From: Maricaulis sp.
GTDB taxonomy: Bacteria; Pseudomonadota; Alphaproteobacteria; Caulobacterales; Maricaulaceae
NCBI RefSeq assembly: GCF_015665295.1
Contig: NZ_JADFAJ010000016.1
Span: 124,001-188,000 of the forward strand
DNA: 64,000 bases
Reading direction: 5' to 3'
Made by a program: the position numbers and the translations under genes. Below, piece after piece: positions 29,325-40,116 of this stretch. The stretch's first letter is position 1; each line of letters starts with the position of its first letter. The notes beneath the pieces were generated by a model, which worked only from the letters and a program-made list of their open reading frames with translations, did not search any database and was not told where the DNA came from.

Positions 29325-30163
29325 CGGTTTCAGGCGCAGCCCGGATTGCCGGGGTAACGGGAGACCCGGTTTCACATTCGCTGTCGCCTATCCTCATGCA
29401 GATATGGATCGAGGCAGCCGGCCTGGATGCGCTTTATGCACCCTTTCCCGTCTTGCCCCAGGATTTCGAGACAGCGATCCGCGGTCTGGCCAAGGCGGGG
29501 TGTCGCGGCGTCAATGTGACCTTGCCCCACAAGGAGGCCGCCCTCGAATTCGCCAATGCATCCTCGTCGATCGCCCGTGCCGTGGGTGCGGCTAACCTGC
29601 TGACATTCACATCAGCCGGCATTCATGCTGACAATACTGACATTGCCGGTTTCCTGGCCGCCCTTGAGCCCGCCAATCTTGATTACGGAAAGACCCGGGC
29701 GCTGGTTTTCGGCGCTGGCGGCGCTGCGCGTGCGCTCGTTTATGCCCTCCTGACAGTCGGGGTTACCAAGCTGGCCATCTGCAATCGCAACATGACCCGG
29801 GCCCAGGGCCTCGCGCGTGATATTGCCCCGGACGCTGACATCATTCCCTGGGATGCGCGGGATGACGCCCTTTCCGGCAGCAATCTGATCGTCAATGCAA
29901 CTTCGCTCGGTCTCAATGGGAACACCGAGCTTGTGCTGGACTGGCAACGGGTCGCACCAGGTAGTGTTGCCTTTGACAGTGTCTATACACCCTTGAATAC
30001 AGGGTTTCTGGCCGGTGCGGCCGGGCGTGGTCTGACCGCGATTGACGGGCTGGACATGCTGATCGGACAGGCTCGTCCCAGCTTTCAGGCCTTTTACGGC
30101 CGACCGGTGCCGCACGTAGCGGATCTCCGCAACCGTCTGATCCGCGTGCTCGAGGCCCGGTGA
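29321..30163 (+). CDS. aroE: Shikimate dehydrogenase
   Basis: AGVTGDPVSHSLSPILM, GVNVTLPHKEAALEFA, VFGAGGAARALVYAL. Confidence 0.96.
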   Translation: MTVSGAARIAGVTGDPVSHSLSPILMQIWIEAAGLDALYAPFPVLPQDFETAIRGLAKAGCRGVNVTLPHKEAALEFANASSSIARAVGAANLLTFTSAGIHADNTDIAGFLAALEPANLDYGKTRALVFGAGGAARALVYALLTVGVTKLAICNRNMTRAQGLARDIAPDADIIPWDARDDALSGSNLIVNATSLGLNGNTELVLDWQRVAPGSVAFDSVYTPLNTGFLAGAAGRGLTAIDGLDMLIGQARPSFQAFYGRPVPHVADLRNRLIRVLEAR

Positions 30164-30771
30164 TGTTGCGCGTCGGACTCACCGGCTCTATCGGGATGGG
30201 GAAGTCGGCGACGGCGCAGATCCTGCGCGATGCCGGCATCCCCGTTTTCGATTCCGATGCGGCCGTGCATGCGCTTTATGCACCGGGCGGGGCGGCGGTT
30301 GAGCCGGTTGGACGGGCCTTCCCCGGTGTCGTGATCGATGGCGCGATTGACCGCGCCCGGCTTTCCGAGCTCCTCAAGGCTGACCCGGACGGGTTCGAAA
30401 CCCTCGAGGAGATTGTCCACCCACTGGTCAGTGAGGCCCGGGAGGCCTTTGTTTCAGAGCACGAAGCCGCCGGACACACGATCCTGGTTTTCGATGTGCC
30501 GCTTCTGTTCGAGACCGGCGGTGAAAAGCGCGTGGATGCGGTTATTGTCGTGCATGCCCCTGAAGAGATTCGGCGCGCCCGCGTGATGCAGCGCCCCGGC
30601 ATGACGGAGGAGAAGCTCAACGCCATAATCGCCCGGCAGCTCGACGATTCGATCAAGCTGCAACGGGCCGACCATGTGGTGGAAACGTCAGGCGGGATCG
30701 AGGATGCACGGCGCCAGGTCGCCGACATCATCACGGCATTGAAGCGACGGGCACACGGCGAGCAGGGCTGA
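30160..30771 (+). CDS. coaE: Dephospho-CoA kinase
   Basis: RVGLTGSIGMGKSATAQILRDAGIPVFDSDAAVHALY. Confidence 0.96.
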   Translation: MMLRVGLTGSIGMGKSATAQILRDAGIPVFDSDAAVHALYAPGGAAVEPVGRAFPGVVIDGAIDRARLSELLKADPDGFETLEEIVHPLVSEAREAFVSEHEAAGHTILVFDVPLLFETGGEKRVDAVIVVHAPEEIRRARVMQRPGMTEEKLNAIIARQLDDSIKLQRADHVVETSGGIEDARRQVADIITALKRRAHGEQG

Positions 30772-30800
30772 GGGCTGGGCGGAACAAAAGGGCGGGCGAA

Positions 30801-31493
30801 ATGCGGGAAATAGTTTTCGATACCGAGACCACGGGTCTGGATCCCAATAATGGCGATCGGGTCACCGAACTTGGCTGTGTCGAGATCATCGACTTCATCC
30901 CCACCGGCAAGACCTTCCATGCCTATGTGAACCCACAGCGCACGGTGCCCAAGGAAGTGGTCGACATTACCGGCCTCACCACCGAATTCCTTGCTGACAA
31001 ACCCTTGTTTGATGAAGTCGGTCCGCAATTCGTGGCCTTCGTCGGCGACGCGACAATGGTTGCCCACAATGCGCCCTTTGATCGTGGCTTCATCAATATG
31101 GAGCTCGCTCGGCTGGGTATGGAGATTTATCCGGACAGCCGCTTCAAGGACACGGCCCGGATCGCCCGCGCCAAGTTTCCCGGCTCCTATGTGTCACTGG
31201 ACGCACTCTGCAAACGTTTCGACATATCGCTCGACACACGCGACAAGCACGGCGCCCTCGTCGACAGCCTGCTGCTGGCGGAGGTCTATCTCGAGCTGAT
31301 GGGGGGGCGTACCCGGGCGCTCGACCTGTCAGGCCAGGGCGCCGGTGGTGACGGCAAGGTAATGTTCCCGGCCCGCGCGCAGCGCCCGGCAGGACTGCCC
31401 TCGCGCCAGACAGACTCAGAGCGCGCCGCCCATGCCGCCTTTATCGACGAAATGGGCGAAAACGCGCTCTGGAAAAAACTGACAATTCAGTAA
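30801..31493 (+). CDS. dnaQ: DNA polymerase III subunit epsilon
   Basis: REIVFDTETTGLDPNNGDRVTELGCVEI, VAHNAPFDRGFINMEL. Confidence 0.96.
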   Translation: MREIVFDTETTGLDPNNGDRVTELGCVEIIDFIPTGKTFHAYVNPQRTVPKEVVDITGLTTEFLADKPLFDEVGPQFVAFVGDATMVAHNAPFDRGFINMELARLGMEIYPDSRFKDTARIARAKFPGSYVSLDALCKRFDISLDTRDKHGALVDSLLLAEVYLELMGGRTRALDLSGQGAGGDGKVMFPARAQRPAGLPSRQTDSERAAHAAFIDEMGENALWKKLTIQ

Positions 31494-31499
31494 TATCAA

Positions 31500-32018
31500 T
31501 CAGTTGACAGCGGCCGGGTCACCATTGCCATTGCTTTCCGAACCCGGAGCCGCGGCCGCGCGTTTGGCAATCTGGGCGCGGTAGAGACCGGCGAAGTCGA
31601 CGGGGTCAAGCATCAGCGGCGGGAAATTGCCGTCGCGGGTCACGTCGCCGAGGACACGACGGGCGAACGGGAAGATCAGGCGCGGGCATTCGATCAGCAG
31701 GAAAGGTTCACGCTCGGTCTCGGCCACATTGGCCATCTGGAACAGGCCGGCATAGGACAGTTCAGCGATGAAGACGACCGTGTCCTCGCGGACGGCCTTG
31801 GCATTGATCGTCAGCACGACTTCGAATGTGTCTTCGCCGGCGGTACGGGCCTGGACGTCGATCGCCAGATCGATACCCGGGGTAGGCTGGCCGGGACGCA
31901 GCGTGTCCGGAGCGCCCGGGTTCTCGAAGGACAGGTCCTTCACATATTGGGCGAGAACGCGCAGCTGGGGCGCTTGGGCCGCAGCGTTGTCAGCGGGCGT
32001 GTTGGGTGCGTCGGTCAT
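31500..32018 (-). CDS. secB: Protein-export chaperone SecB
   Basis: QYVKDLSFENPGAPDTL, CPRLIFPFARRVLGDVTRDGNFPPLMLDPVDF. Confidence 0.96.
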   Translation of the reverse strand: MTDAPNTPADNAAAQAPQLRVLAQYVKDLSFENPGAPDTLRPGQPTPGIDLAIDVQARTAGEDTFEVVLTINAKAVREDTVVFIAELSYAGLFQMANVAETEREPFLLIECPRLIFPFARRVLGDVTRDGNFPPLMLDPVDFAGLYRAQIAKRAAAAPGSESNGNGDPAAVN

Positions 32019-32231
32019 GGAACTCCCCGGATGGGTCTGTAAACGGCTGGCCAGGTTGGCCGGGTCTTATGAGAGCGCGCCCGTTAACATGCGGACCGGT
32101 CTGCGGCAAGCTGGCAAGACCACAGCGGGGAGGCTGACGAAAGTGCAAATTGAGCCTATATCTTGGTGAGAAACCGGATCGAGGCCTTGAGGGTCACGAT
32201 GCAACAGCGCTGAAAAGGTAAGACGGTCCGC

Positions 32232-32852
32232 ATGGATATCTGGACTCTCATTGGCGGCATTGCTGCAATTTTCTTCGCCTATCGCTTGTATACGGCGCTC
32301 GGTCGGCGCGAGGGACACATGGAGGCGCCGGCGCCCCGGGGCAATCCGGCGGGCTCGTCGGATCCAGCCAATGCGTCCGGCCTGCGTCCGGCCTTTGAGG
32401 GCCCCGCTGCGGCCGGACTGGAAGCGATTGCTGCCGCTGATTCCCGTTTTGATCCCGACAGCTTCCTGGAAGGTGCCCGCAGCGCCTACACGATGATCGT
32501 CCAGGCGTTCGCCGCTGGCGACCGCAAGGCCCTTGAGCCATTGCTGGCGACCAGCGTTCTGGACCGCTATACGGCAGCGATTGATCAGCGGGCCGATCGC
32601 GGCGAGACCGTCAAGACCGAGATCGAGCGCATCAAGTCAGCCGAGATTACCGAAGCCGGTCATTCCGATCACATCGCCCGCGTGAAGGTTCGTTTCGTGG
32701 CCGAGATCGCGACTGAAACACGCGATCAGGACGGCGTGCTCGTGCAAGGCGATCTGGGACACCTGTCGACGGTGACCGAGGACTGGCAGTTCGAACGGCG
32801 CACCGATACCGGCAATCCGAACTGGGTGCTGACCCGTGTCGCAGCGGTTTGA
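32232..32852 (+). CDS. Tim44/TimA-family membrane-associated protein
   Basis: N-terminal TM then Tim44-like domain FLEGARSAYTMIVQAFAAGDRKALEPLLATSVLDRY. Confidence 0.85.
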   Translation: MDIWTLIGGIAAIFFAYRLYTALGRREGHMEAPAPRGNPAGSSDPANASGLRPAFEGPAAAGLEAIAAADSRFDPDSFLEGARSAYTMIVQAFAAGDRKALEPLLATSVLDRYTAAIDQRADRGETVKTEIERIKSAEITEAGHSDHIARVKVRFVAEIATETRDQDGVLVQGDLGHLSTVTEDWQFERRTDTGNPNWVLTRVAAV

Positions 32853-34083
32853 CCGCCTCTGTCTGATTGGCGTCGTGCTGCTGGCGGCCTGTCAGCCGCG
32901 CGCCCCTGAACCCGAGCCCGAACCGCTGCCCGACACGGTCGAGCTCGTCCGTCCGGAAAGCCTCGATTTCCGGCCCGCCATGTGGACCGAGCTGTCCGGC
33001 TGGGGCGAGCGCGATCTCGAACCGGCCTTGCTGGCATTCAGGCGCAGCTGTGACCGGCTGGGGCGCAGGGCGGACGCCGACTGGCTCAATCCGCAAGCCC
33101 CCTGGGCAGGACGGGTGGAAGACTGGCGCGGTGCCTGCGCGGCCGCGGCCATGACCCAGCCGGGCGAAGCCTCGGCGCGGGCCAGCCTTGAAGCGGTCTT
33201 CACGCCGGTCCGCCTGTCGGCGCGCGATGCGGAAACCGGCGCCATTCGCGAACAGGGTCTCCTGACGGGCTATTACGAACCCTATGTGGAAGTCCGGCGC
33301 AGTCCGCAGGACGAGTTTGTCCAGCCCTTGCGCCGCCGGCCCGATGATCTGGTGACGGTTGATCTCGGCCGGTTTGACGAAAGCCTGGCAGGCCGCCGCA
33401 TCGTCGGTGAGGTCGAGAATGGCGAATTGGTGCTCTACAAGGACCGCGCCGAGATCGAGACCGGCAATGCCGGCGAGGTCTTTGCCTGGGGTCGCCCGGT
33501 TGATGTCTTCTTCCTGCAGATCCAGGGGTCAGGCCGGCTGGTCTTTGCCGACGGGCATGAGGAACGCGCGGCCTATGCGGCCCATAACGGACTGCCATAC
33601 CGCTCGATCGGGCGTGAATTGGTGCGACGCGGCGAACTCGAGGCTCATGCGGCCTCCAAGCAAGGTATTGAAGCCTGGCTCAATGAGCGCGGCCCGGAGG
33701 CGACGGCCGAACTGTTTGGCGTCAATCCGCGTTATGTCTTCTTCGCCAGCGAAACGCTCAGCGATCCGGACCTCGGTCCGCGCGGTGCCGAGGGCGTTGC
33801 GCTGACACCCATGGCCTCGATCGCGGTCGACACGCGCATCATGGCCCATGGTGTACCTGTCTGGCTGAGCGCGGATCTGCCCGAACTGTCCGGCTGGAAT
33901 GGCCTTGTCATCGCGCAGGATTCCGGGGGTGCCATCAATGGACCGCTGCGGGGTGACTTCTTCTGGGGCTGGGGCGAGACGGCAGAGCGCCGTGCCGGGA
34001 CAACGCGGGCGCAGGCGAGCTGGGTCGTGCTCTTGCCGCATACTGTGGTTGCCCGGCTTTTTGCCGATACCGAGCCGGCCTGA
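32836..34083 (+). CDS. mltA: Membrane-bound lytic murein transglycosylase A
   Basis: GLLTGYYEPYVEVRRS, VDVFFLQIQGSGRLVF, VIAQDSGGAINGPLRGDFFWGWG. Confidence 0.93.
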   Translation: MSQRFDRLCLIGVVLLAACQPRAPEPEPEPLPDTVELVRPESLDFRPAMWTELSGWGERDLEPALLAFRRSCDRLGRRADADWLNPQAPWAGRVEDWRGACAAAAMTQPGEASARASLEAVFTPVRLSARDAETGAIREQGLLTGYYEPYVEVRRSPQDEFVQPLRRRPDDLVTVDLGRFDESLAGRRIVGEVENGELVLYKDRAEIETGNAGEVFAWGRPVDVFFLQIQGSGRLVFADGHEERAAYAAHNGLPYRSIGRELVRRGELEAHAASKQGIEAWLNERGPEATAELFGVNPRYVFFASETLSDPDLGPRGAEGVALTPMASIAVDTRIMAHGVPVWLSADLPELSGWNGLVIAQDSGGAINGPLRGDFFWGWGETAERRAGTTRAQASWVVLLPHTVVARLFADTEPA

Positions 34084-34086
34084 CCG

Positions 34087-34671
34087 GTGTCGCGCAAACG
34101 GACCATGCGACCGGATGAGCGGGCGCTGTGGGCGCATGTCGCCAAATCAGTGAAACCAATCGCCGAGGACCGGCTCAAATCACTGCAGGAACCTGACGCG
34201 GAACAACCGGAACGGACGCGTAAGATGGACACATCCGCGAGCGCCTACGGGTCCGGTGTCCGCCTGCCGCCGGTGCAACGCAGTCGGGCGGTCTATGATC
34301 CGCCCACTCCGCATGACCGGTCCGGTGAGAAGCGCGTGCGCCGCGGTCGGCTGGAGATTGATGGACGGGTCGACCTGCACGGTCTCACCCAGGACCAGGC
34401 GCTTCGGACCTTGCGGCATTTCCTGCAAATGGCCTTCGCCAGCGGCTACCGCACCGTGCTGGTCATTACCGGCAAGGGGTTCAAGTCGCGCGAGCGCGAT
34501 GTCGCCCCCTGGGAGCAGGTAGAGGAGCCCGGTGTTCTCAGACGCAAGCTGCCGGAATGGTTGGGTCTTCCGGAGTTTAGTCAGTATGTGTCAGGGTTTG
34601 CGAAATCGCATGCCCGCCATGGCGGCAGCGGCGCTTTCTATGTCACGCTGCGGACCCGAAACCGCGACTGA
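34087..34671 (+). CDS. Smr/MutS2-domain protein
   Basis: RVDLHGLTQDQALRTLRHFL, TVLVITGKGFKS, HGGSGAFYVTLR. Confidence 0.9.
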   Translation: MSRKRTMRPDERALWAHVAKSVKPIAEDRLKSLQEPDAEQPERTRKMDTSASAYGSGVRLPPVQRSRAVYDPPTPHDRSGEKRVRRGRLEIDGRVDLHGLTQDQALRTLRHFLQMAFASGYRTVLVITGKGFKSRERDVAPWEQVEEPGVLRRKLPEWLGLPEFSQYVSGFAKSHARHGGSGAFYVTLRTRNRD

Positions 34672-34692
34672 CCAGACCGGTTGCCAGCGCGG

Positions 34693-36000
34693 CTAAAGGA
34701 TGAATTTCGACAGGTCGGCATTCCTGGCCAGCTCGCCGACATGCGCCGCGACATAATCGGCATCGATGGTGATCGCCTGACCGGACTTGTCGGACGCGGT
34801 GAAGGATATCTCCTCGACCAGCTTTTCCATCACGGTCTGAAGCCGTCGGGCGCCGATATTCTCGACGCTGGCATTGACGTCGGCGGCCAGCTTGGCGAGG
34901 GCGTCGATGGCATCATCGGTGAAGTCCAGCGTGACACCTTCGGTGCCCATCAGCGCGACATACTGCTTGATCAGGCTGGCCTCAGGTTCGACCAGGATGC
35001 GCTTCAGATCGGCTTCCGTCAGCGCTGACAGTTCGACCCGGATCGGCAGGCGACCCTGCAATTCCGGCAGCATGTCGGACGGCTTGGCGACGTGGAAGGC
35101 GCCGGAGGCGATGAACAGGATGTGGTCGGTCTTGATGGCGCCGTGCTTGGTTGCCACGGTCGTGCCCTCGATCAGCGGCAGGAGGTCGCGCTGGACGCCT
35201 TCGCGGGAGACATCGCCGCCGCGTGCATCGGCCCGGGCCGCGATCTTGTCGACCTCGTCGAGAAAGACGATGCCATCATTCTCGGCCAGCTTGATCGCCT
35301 CGGCCGCGATCTGGCTGTCGTCGATCAGCTTGTCGGCTTCTTCATTGATCAGGGGCTCGTAGGCGTCCTTGACCTTCAGGCGCACGGTCTTGGTCTTCTG
35401 GCCGAACCCCTTGCCGAGGATGTCACCGAGATTGATCACCCCGGCACCGCCCGAGGGCATGCCGGGAATGTCCAGCATCTGCATGCCGGACCCGGTATCG
35501 GCCAGCTGGATCTCGACATCCTTGTCGTCCAGCTCGCCGGCCAGCAGGCGTTTGCGGAAACTCTCGCGCGTGCTCTCAGAGGCACCCGGACCGACCAGGG
35601 CCTCGACAACGCGGTTCTCGGCGGCCGCATGGGCCTTGGCCTTCACGTCCTCGCGCTTTTTCTCGCGAACGATGGAAATGGCGACTTCCACCAGGTCGCG
35701 GGCGATCTGGTCGACATCGCGTCCGACATAGCCGACTTCGGTGAATTTGGTTGCCTCGACCTTGATGAAGGGGGCACCGGCCAGTTTGGCCAGGCGGCGC
35801 GAAATCTCGGTCTTGCCGACCCCGGTCGGTCCGATCATCAGGATGTTTTTCGGCGTGACCTCTTCCGCCAGATCCTCGTCGAGCTGCCGTCGGCGCCAGC
35901 GATTGCGCAAGGCAATGGCGACCGCCTTTTTCGCGTCGGCCTGGCCAACGATGAAACGGTCGAGCTCGGAAACTATTTCGCGGGGCGTAAAATCGGTCAT
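34693..36000 (-). CDS. hslU: ATP-dependent protease ATPase subunit HslU
   Basis: [75 protein letters not shown]. Confidence 0.97.
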   Translation of the reverse strand: MTDFTPREIVSELDRFIVGQADAKKAVAIALRNRWRRRQLDEDLAEEVTPKNILMIGPTGVGKTEISRRLAKLAGAPFIKVEATKFTEVGYVGRDVDQIARDLVEVAISIVREKKREDVKAKAHAAAENRVVEALVGPGASESTRESFRKRLLAGELDDKDVEIQLADTGSGMQMLDIPGMPSGGAGVINLGDILGKGFGQKTKTVRLKVKDAYEPLINEEADKLIDDSQIAAEAIKLAENDGIVFLDEVDKIAARADARGGDVSREGVQRDLLPLIEGTTVATKHGAIKTDHILFIASGAFHVAKPSDMLPELQGRLPIRVELSALTEADLKRILVEPEASLIKQYVALMGTEGVTLDFTDDAIDALAKLAADVNASVENIGARRLQTVMEKLVEEISFTASDKSGQAITIDADYVAAHVGELARNADLSKFIL

Positions 36001-36080
36001 TATTGTCTTTGCATTGCTTGCGCGGTCCCCTGATGTAATCAGGGGTGACCGCCAAAACCAGTCCTGAAAGGCATAACCCG

Positions 36081-36500
36081 ATGACCCGCCCGCGCTTCCA
36101 CCTCGCCTTCCCGGTTGATGATCTGGCCGAAGCCCGGCGTTTCTATGGCGAATTGCTGGGATGTCGCGAGGGGCGGTCCTCGCCGGCCTGGGTGGATTTT
36201 GACCTGTTTGACCATCAGATCGTGGCCCATCTGGCGCCGGAGGAATGCACCCCGGTCGAGGCCGGCGCCGTTGACGGCAAGCAGGTGCCTGTCCGGCATT
36301 TCGGTCTCCTGCTGGACTGGCCCGACTGGGAGGCTCTGGCTGAACGCTTCAGGGCCGCCGGCCAGGCCTTCATCATCGAGCCCTATGTCCGTTTTGAAGG
36401 CCAGGCAGGCGAGCAGGGGACTTTTTTTGTTCGTGATCCGGCCGGCAACGCCCTGGAATTCAAGACGTTTCGCGATGAAGGCCAGATTTTTGCGCGCTAG
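36081..36500 (+). CDS. VOC-family (glyoxalase/bleomycin resistance) protein
   Basis: [45 protein letters not shown]. Confidence 0.88.
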   Translation: MTRPRFHLAFPVDDLAEARRFYGELLGCREGRSSPAWVDFDLFDHQIVAHLAPEECTPVEAGAVDGKQVPVRHFGLLLDWPDWEALAERFRAAGQAFIIEPYVRFEGQAGEQGTFFVRDPAGNALEFKTFRDEGQIFAR

Positions 36501-37133
36501 CTAGCGAGGATTGGCACTGAGGCTCTCGCGCATCCGGGCGAATTCCTGAGCGGGCTCATCCGCGTCGTCGCAACTCTCTCCGCGCACGATCAGGCTCACG
36601 ACGATCTCGTCATTATAGTTGTTGCCCGAGAGAAAGTGCTGCTCGATCCACATGGCACCGACCGGGCTGAAGCCGTGTCGGTCGAGCCAGGCCAGGTCGT
36701 GCTCTTCCGCGACCACACTTGCGGGAAACTCGTGACATTGCGCTTGTTCACCGCGAAAGCCGCCCACCGGCCAATCCGTCGCCGGGAAACGATCGTAATT
36801 GGCCGCACCGGACTGGTCGGCGACATGCTCGGCATGAATCATGATCGCCTCGTCATCGCGCAGGAAGGCAGAGAGTGACACCTCGAAGGGGACATCGTTG
36901 AAACGGGCTGACCGGTGGGCTGGCTCCGTCATTCGCCAGCCATCACCCGCCGAAAAGTGAAAGCGCAGGGTGTGGCGGGTCTCATATCCACGCGCGCCCA
37001 GCACAAGATATTCAGCCCCGTCCTCCGATCCTGCGGCCGGGGCCGTCAGGAACAGGGTGGGGGTGAGTGAAAGAAGGGCGACCTGTAACAGGCGGGCAGA
37101 CATGGCTTGGCTCCAAGCTGGCGTTGGCAACAC
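36501..37133 (-). CDS. Secreted hypothetical protein
   Basis: Signal-peptide-like N-terminus (LLQVALLSLTPTLFLTAPAAGSE); uninterrupted ORF between hslU and hslV. Confidence 0.6.
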   Translation of the reverse strand: MLPTPAWSQAMSARLLQVALLSLTPTLFLTAPAAGSEDGAEYLVLGARGYETRHTLRFHFSAGDGWRMTEPAHRSARFNDVPFEVSLSAFLRDDEAIMIHAEHVADQSGAANYDRFPATDWPVGGFRGEQAQCHEFPASVVAEEHDLAWLDRHGFSPVGAMWIEQHFLSGNNYNDEIVVSLIVRGESCDDADEPAQEFARMRESLSANPR

Positions 37134-37200
37134 CCGCTAGATGCCGGCCATGGCAGATTCGGATGCGGAGCCGGCGCGAGCGCCGCCTTCACCGGGCGTG

Positions 37201-37770
37201 CTATCCGCCCAGAGTCTCGACCGTCAAATTCTCATTCGTGTAGACGCAAATCCGCGCCGCGATCGCCATCGCCTTGCGGGCGATGACTTCCGGGTCGGCC
37301 TCATACTCATAGATGGCGCGGGCGGCGGACAGGGCGAAGTTTCCGCCTGAGCCGACGGCGACGACCCCGTCTTCCGGTTCCAGCACGTCGCCGGCGCCGG
37401 TGAGCAGGAAGGTCTCGGTCCTGTCGCCGACGATCAACATGGCTTCGAGGCGGCGCAGATAGCGGTCGGTGCGCCAGTCCTTGGCCAGTTCGACACAGGC
37501 CCGGGCGAGTTGTCCGGGATATTGTTCGAGCTTGCCTTCAAGGCGCTCGAACAGTGCGAACGCGTCGGCGGTCGCGCCGGCAAAACCGGCAATGACCTCG
37601 CCGCCAGCCAGGCGCCGGACCTTCTTGGCATTGCCCTTCATAACGGTCGGGCCGATCGAGACCTGTCCGTCACCGGCGACCACCAGGCGGCCATCCTTGC
37701 GCACGGCGATGATCGTGGTGCCGCGCCACAGGCTGGCATCGGCATAATCGGGCGAGGAAGCGTGCGTCAT
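37201..37770 (-). CDS. hslV: ATP-dependent protease proteolytic subunit HslV
   Basis: [38 protein letters not shown]. Confidence 0.97.
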   Translation of the reverse strand: MTHASSPDYADASLWRGTTIIAVRKDGRLVVAGDGQVSIGPTVMKGNAKKVRRLAGGEVIAGFAGATADAFALFERLEGKLEQYPGQLARACVELAKDWRTDRYLRRLEAMLIVGDRTETFLLTGAGDVLEPEDGVVAVGSGGNFALSAARAIYEYEADPEVIARKAMAIAARICVYTNENLTVETLGG

Positions 37771-37855
37771 GGACCGGTCTCCGGATGATGTCGTCCACAC
37801 GATGTGGCCGACCCGGGAGGGCGGATCAAGTCTTCACGCTGAATTGCAGGCCGGA

Positions 37856-39949
37856 TTACTCGTTGACGGCGCGGTCGGTATGGCTGTCCGAGGCGAAGGC
37901 GACGAAGTCGCTGGCCGGCATCGGGCGGGCAAACAGGAAGCCCTGGGCCAGGGTCGCGCCCTGGGACCGCAGCATCTCGTACTGTTCCGGCGTTTCCACG
38001 CCTTCGGCGACGGTTTCCAGCTTCAGCGACTTGGCCATGGCGAGGATGGTCTCGACCACGATGCGGGCGTGGTGATCCGTTGTCATGTCACGCACGAAGC
38101 ACTGGTCGATCTTGAAAACGTCGAACGGCATGCGGGTCAGATAGGACAGCGAGGAGTGGCCGGTGCCAAAATCATCGATGGCGAAATTGACGCCACGATC
38201 CCGCAGCGGCTGGACCTGTTCGATCACCCGTTCCGGATTTTCCATGGCGATGGATTCGGTCAGCTCGAGTTCCAGCAGGTGCGGCGGAAGATTGGCCGCG
38301 GCGAGGGCTTCCAGGACCGAGTCCGAGAAACCGTCACGGTCAAACTGCATGGCCGATACATTGACCGCGACCGGGATTTCCAGACCGAGCTCGCGCCAGG
38401 CGGCGGCTTCCCGGCAGGCCGCGCGCAACACCCAGTCACCGATCTCACCGATCAGGCCACATTCTTCGGCGGCTTCGATAAAGGCGCCGGGCGACAGCAG
38501 GCCGGCGGTCGGATGCTGCCAGCGCACCAGCGCCTCGGCACCGGCGCAGGCGCCGTCCTTCATCAGGACCTTGGGCTGGTAAAAGACGACCAGCTGATCC
38601 TGGGCGACGGCATCGCGCAGCTCGTTCTCCAGCACCAGGCGCTCGAAGGCGGACTGGTTCATGGTTGGCTCGAAGAATTGCGCCGAAGATCCGCCGGCGC
38701 GCTTGGCATGGGCCATGGCAAGGTCGGCGTGACGCATCAGGGTTTCCGGATCAGCCCCGTCCTGCGGGAAGACGGCGACACCGATCGACACGCCCAGGAA
38801 GACCTGGTGGCCGGAAATCTCGAAGGGAAGGCGGATCGCATCGACCAGCTTGTTGGCGATACGGGCCGCATCCGCACTGTCCTTGATACCCGGCAGGAGC
38901 ACGGTGAACTCATCGCCGCCCAGGCGGGCCACCATGGACGCTTCGTCCACATTGCCGGCAGCCAGGTCACAGCCACGCGTGACTTCGGACAGTCGGCGGC
39001 CGACCATTTCCAGCAGGCGGTCGCCCTCGCCGATACCCAGCGAGTCGTTGACGCGCTTGAAACGATCGAGGTCGAGGAAGAGCACAGCGCCGGACGTGCC
39101 TTCTTCCAGGGACTTGCGGGCAACCCGTTCGGTTTCCTTGCGGAAGCGTTCGCGGTTCGGCAATTCGGTGACAAGATCGACATAGGCCAGGCGGTGGATC
39201 CGCTTCAGATTGCCGTCCAGGCGCGCGAACATGCGATTGAAGGCGTTGGCCAGGACTTCCAGCTCGTCGCCTGTCTTGACCTGGATGCGCATGTCGAGAT
39301 TTTTCGACGAGGCGAGACGGGCGGCATCGGTCAGAGTCTGGACCGGGCGCAGCGCGCGACCGACGATCAGCGCGGCCAGCGGCAGAAAAATGCCAAGGGC
39401 GAACAGCGCGATCAGGGTCTGGCGCTGGATCGCGGCATTCCGCGATGCGGCCAGTTCGACAAGCGGTTGCTGCATGTAGACGACACCAACCAGGCGGCGC
39501 GACTGGGTGTAGACCGGAGCCGCGACTTCCAGCATGCCGTCACGCAGGCCATAGCGCAGGTCGCCGGCGCCCAGCGCCATCACGGCAAGGTCGGCAGCGC
39601 GCAGCTGGCCCTGGTCGCGACCATCATCATAGGCTTCGCCCAGGACTTCCCGGCGATTGTTGAGGACGTAGAGCTCCGACGCGCTGACCGACGCGATCAA
39701 TTCCTCGGTATAGGCGTCCACATAGGTCGCATCATTGCTTGAAATCGGATTGGCCAGACGGCTCGCCGTTGCCTGCAGCGTCGCCACAGACCGGTCGATC
39801 AGGAGATTGCGTGTCTCGCGCTGCGCGGCCACATTCTCCAGCGTCATCAGCATGAGTGTCGTCGCGAAGATAAGTGCACCTGTCAGAAGCGTGAACTTCA
39901 TGACCAGTGATCGCATTACCCGCGCCACCGCTTTGCGGATGGGTGCCAT
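37856..39949 (-). CDS. Bifunctional GGDEF/EAL (c-di-GMP) sensor protein with HAMP-like linker
   Basis: TM helices; HAMP-like RPVQTLTDAARLASSKNLDMRIQVKTGDELEVLANAFNRM; RLGGDEFTVLLPG; EALVRWQHP. Confidence 0.95.
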   Translation of the reverse strand: MAPIRKAVARVMRSLVMKFTLLTGALIFATTLMLMTLENVAAQRETRNLLIDRSVATLQATASRLANPISSNDATYVDAYTEELIASVSASELYVLNNRREVLGEAYDDGRDQGQLRAADLAVMALGAGDLRYGLRDGMLEVAAPVYTQSRRLVGVVYMQQPLVELAASRNAAIQRQTLIALFALGIFLPLAALIVGRALRPVQTLTDAARLASSKNLDMRIQVKTGDELEVLANAFNRMFARLDGNLKRIHRLAYVDLVTELPNRERFRKETERVARKSLEEGTSGAVLFLDLDRFKRVNDSLGIGEGDRLLEMVGRRLSEVTRGCDLAAGNVDEASMVARLGGDEFTVLLPGIKDSADAARIANKLVDAIRLPFEISGHQVFLGVSIGVAVFPQDGADPETLMRHADLAMAHAKRAGGSSAQFFEPTMNQSAFERLVLENELRDAVAQDQLVVFYQPKVLMKDGACAGAEALVRWQHPTAGLLSPGAFIEAAEECGLIGEIGDWVLRAACREAAAWRELGLEIPVAVNVSAMQFDRDGFSDSVLEALAAANLPPHLLELELTESIAMENPERVIEQVQPLRDRGVNFAIDDFGTGHSSLSYLTRMPFDVFKIDQCFVRDMTTDHHARIVVETILAMAKSLKLETVAEGVETPEQYEMLRSQGATLAQGFLFARPMPASDFVAFASDSHTDRAVNE

Positions 39950-40116
39950 GTTAACCCCTGAACGCTCCCCCGAGAGGTCGCGAAATCGCCACCGAACACC
40001 AGGTGAATGTTGTCACTCACCTGCTCTCAACGGTCAGGATGTCAGCAAGCACTTGAATTGTGGTTAAAATGCCGGAGTTGTTTCGTTAAGTTTTTAGACA
40101 AATGCCCGAAATGCCT

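Noticed and set aside
37769-39742. 657-aa plus-strand ORF opposite the GGDEF-EAL gene
   Set aside because: Antisense shadow ORF; the minus-strand protein has clear domains.
39950-40070. Several TTAACC/GGTTAA half-sites upstream of the GGDEF-EAL gene
   Set aside because: Spacing does not fit TTAA-N7-TTAA; too short to call CtrA sites.
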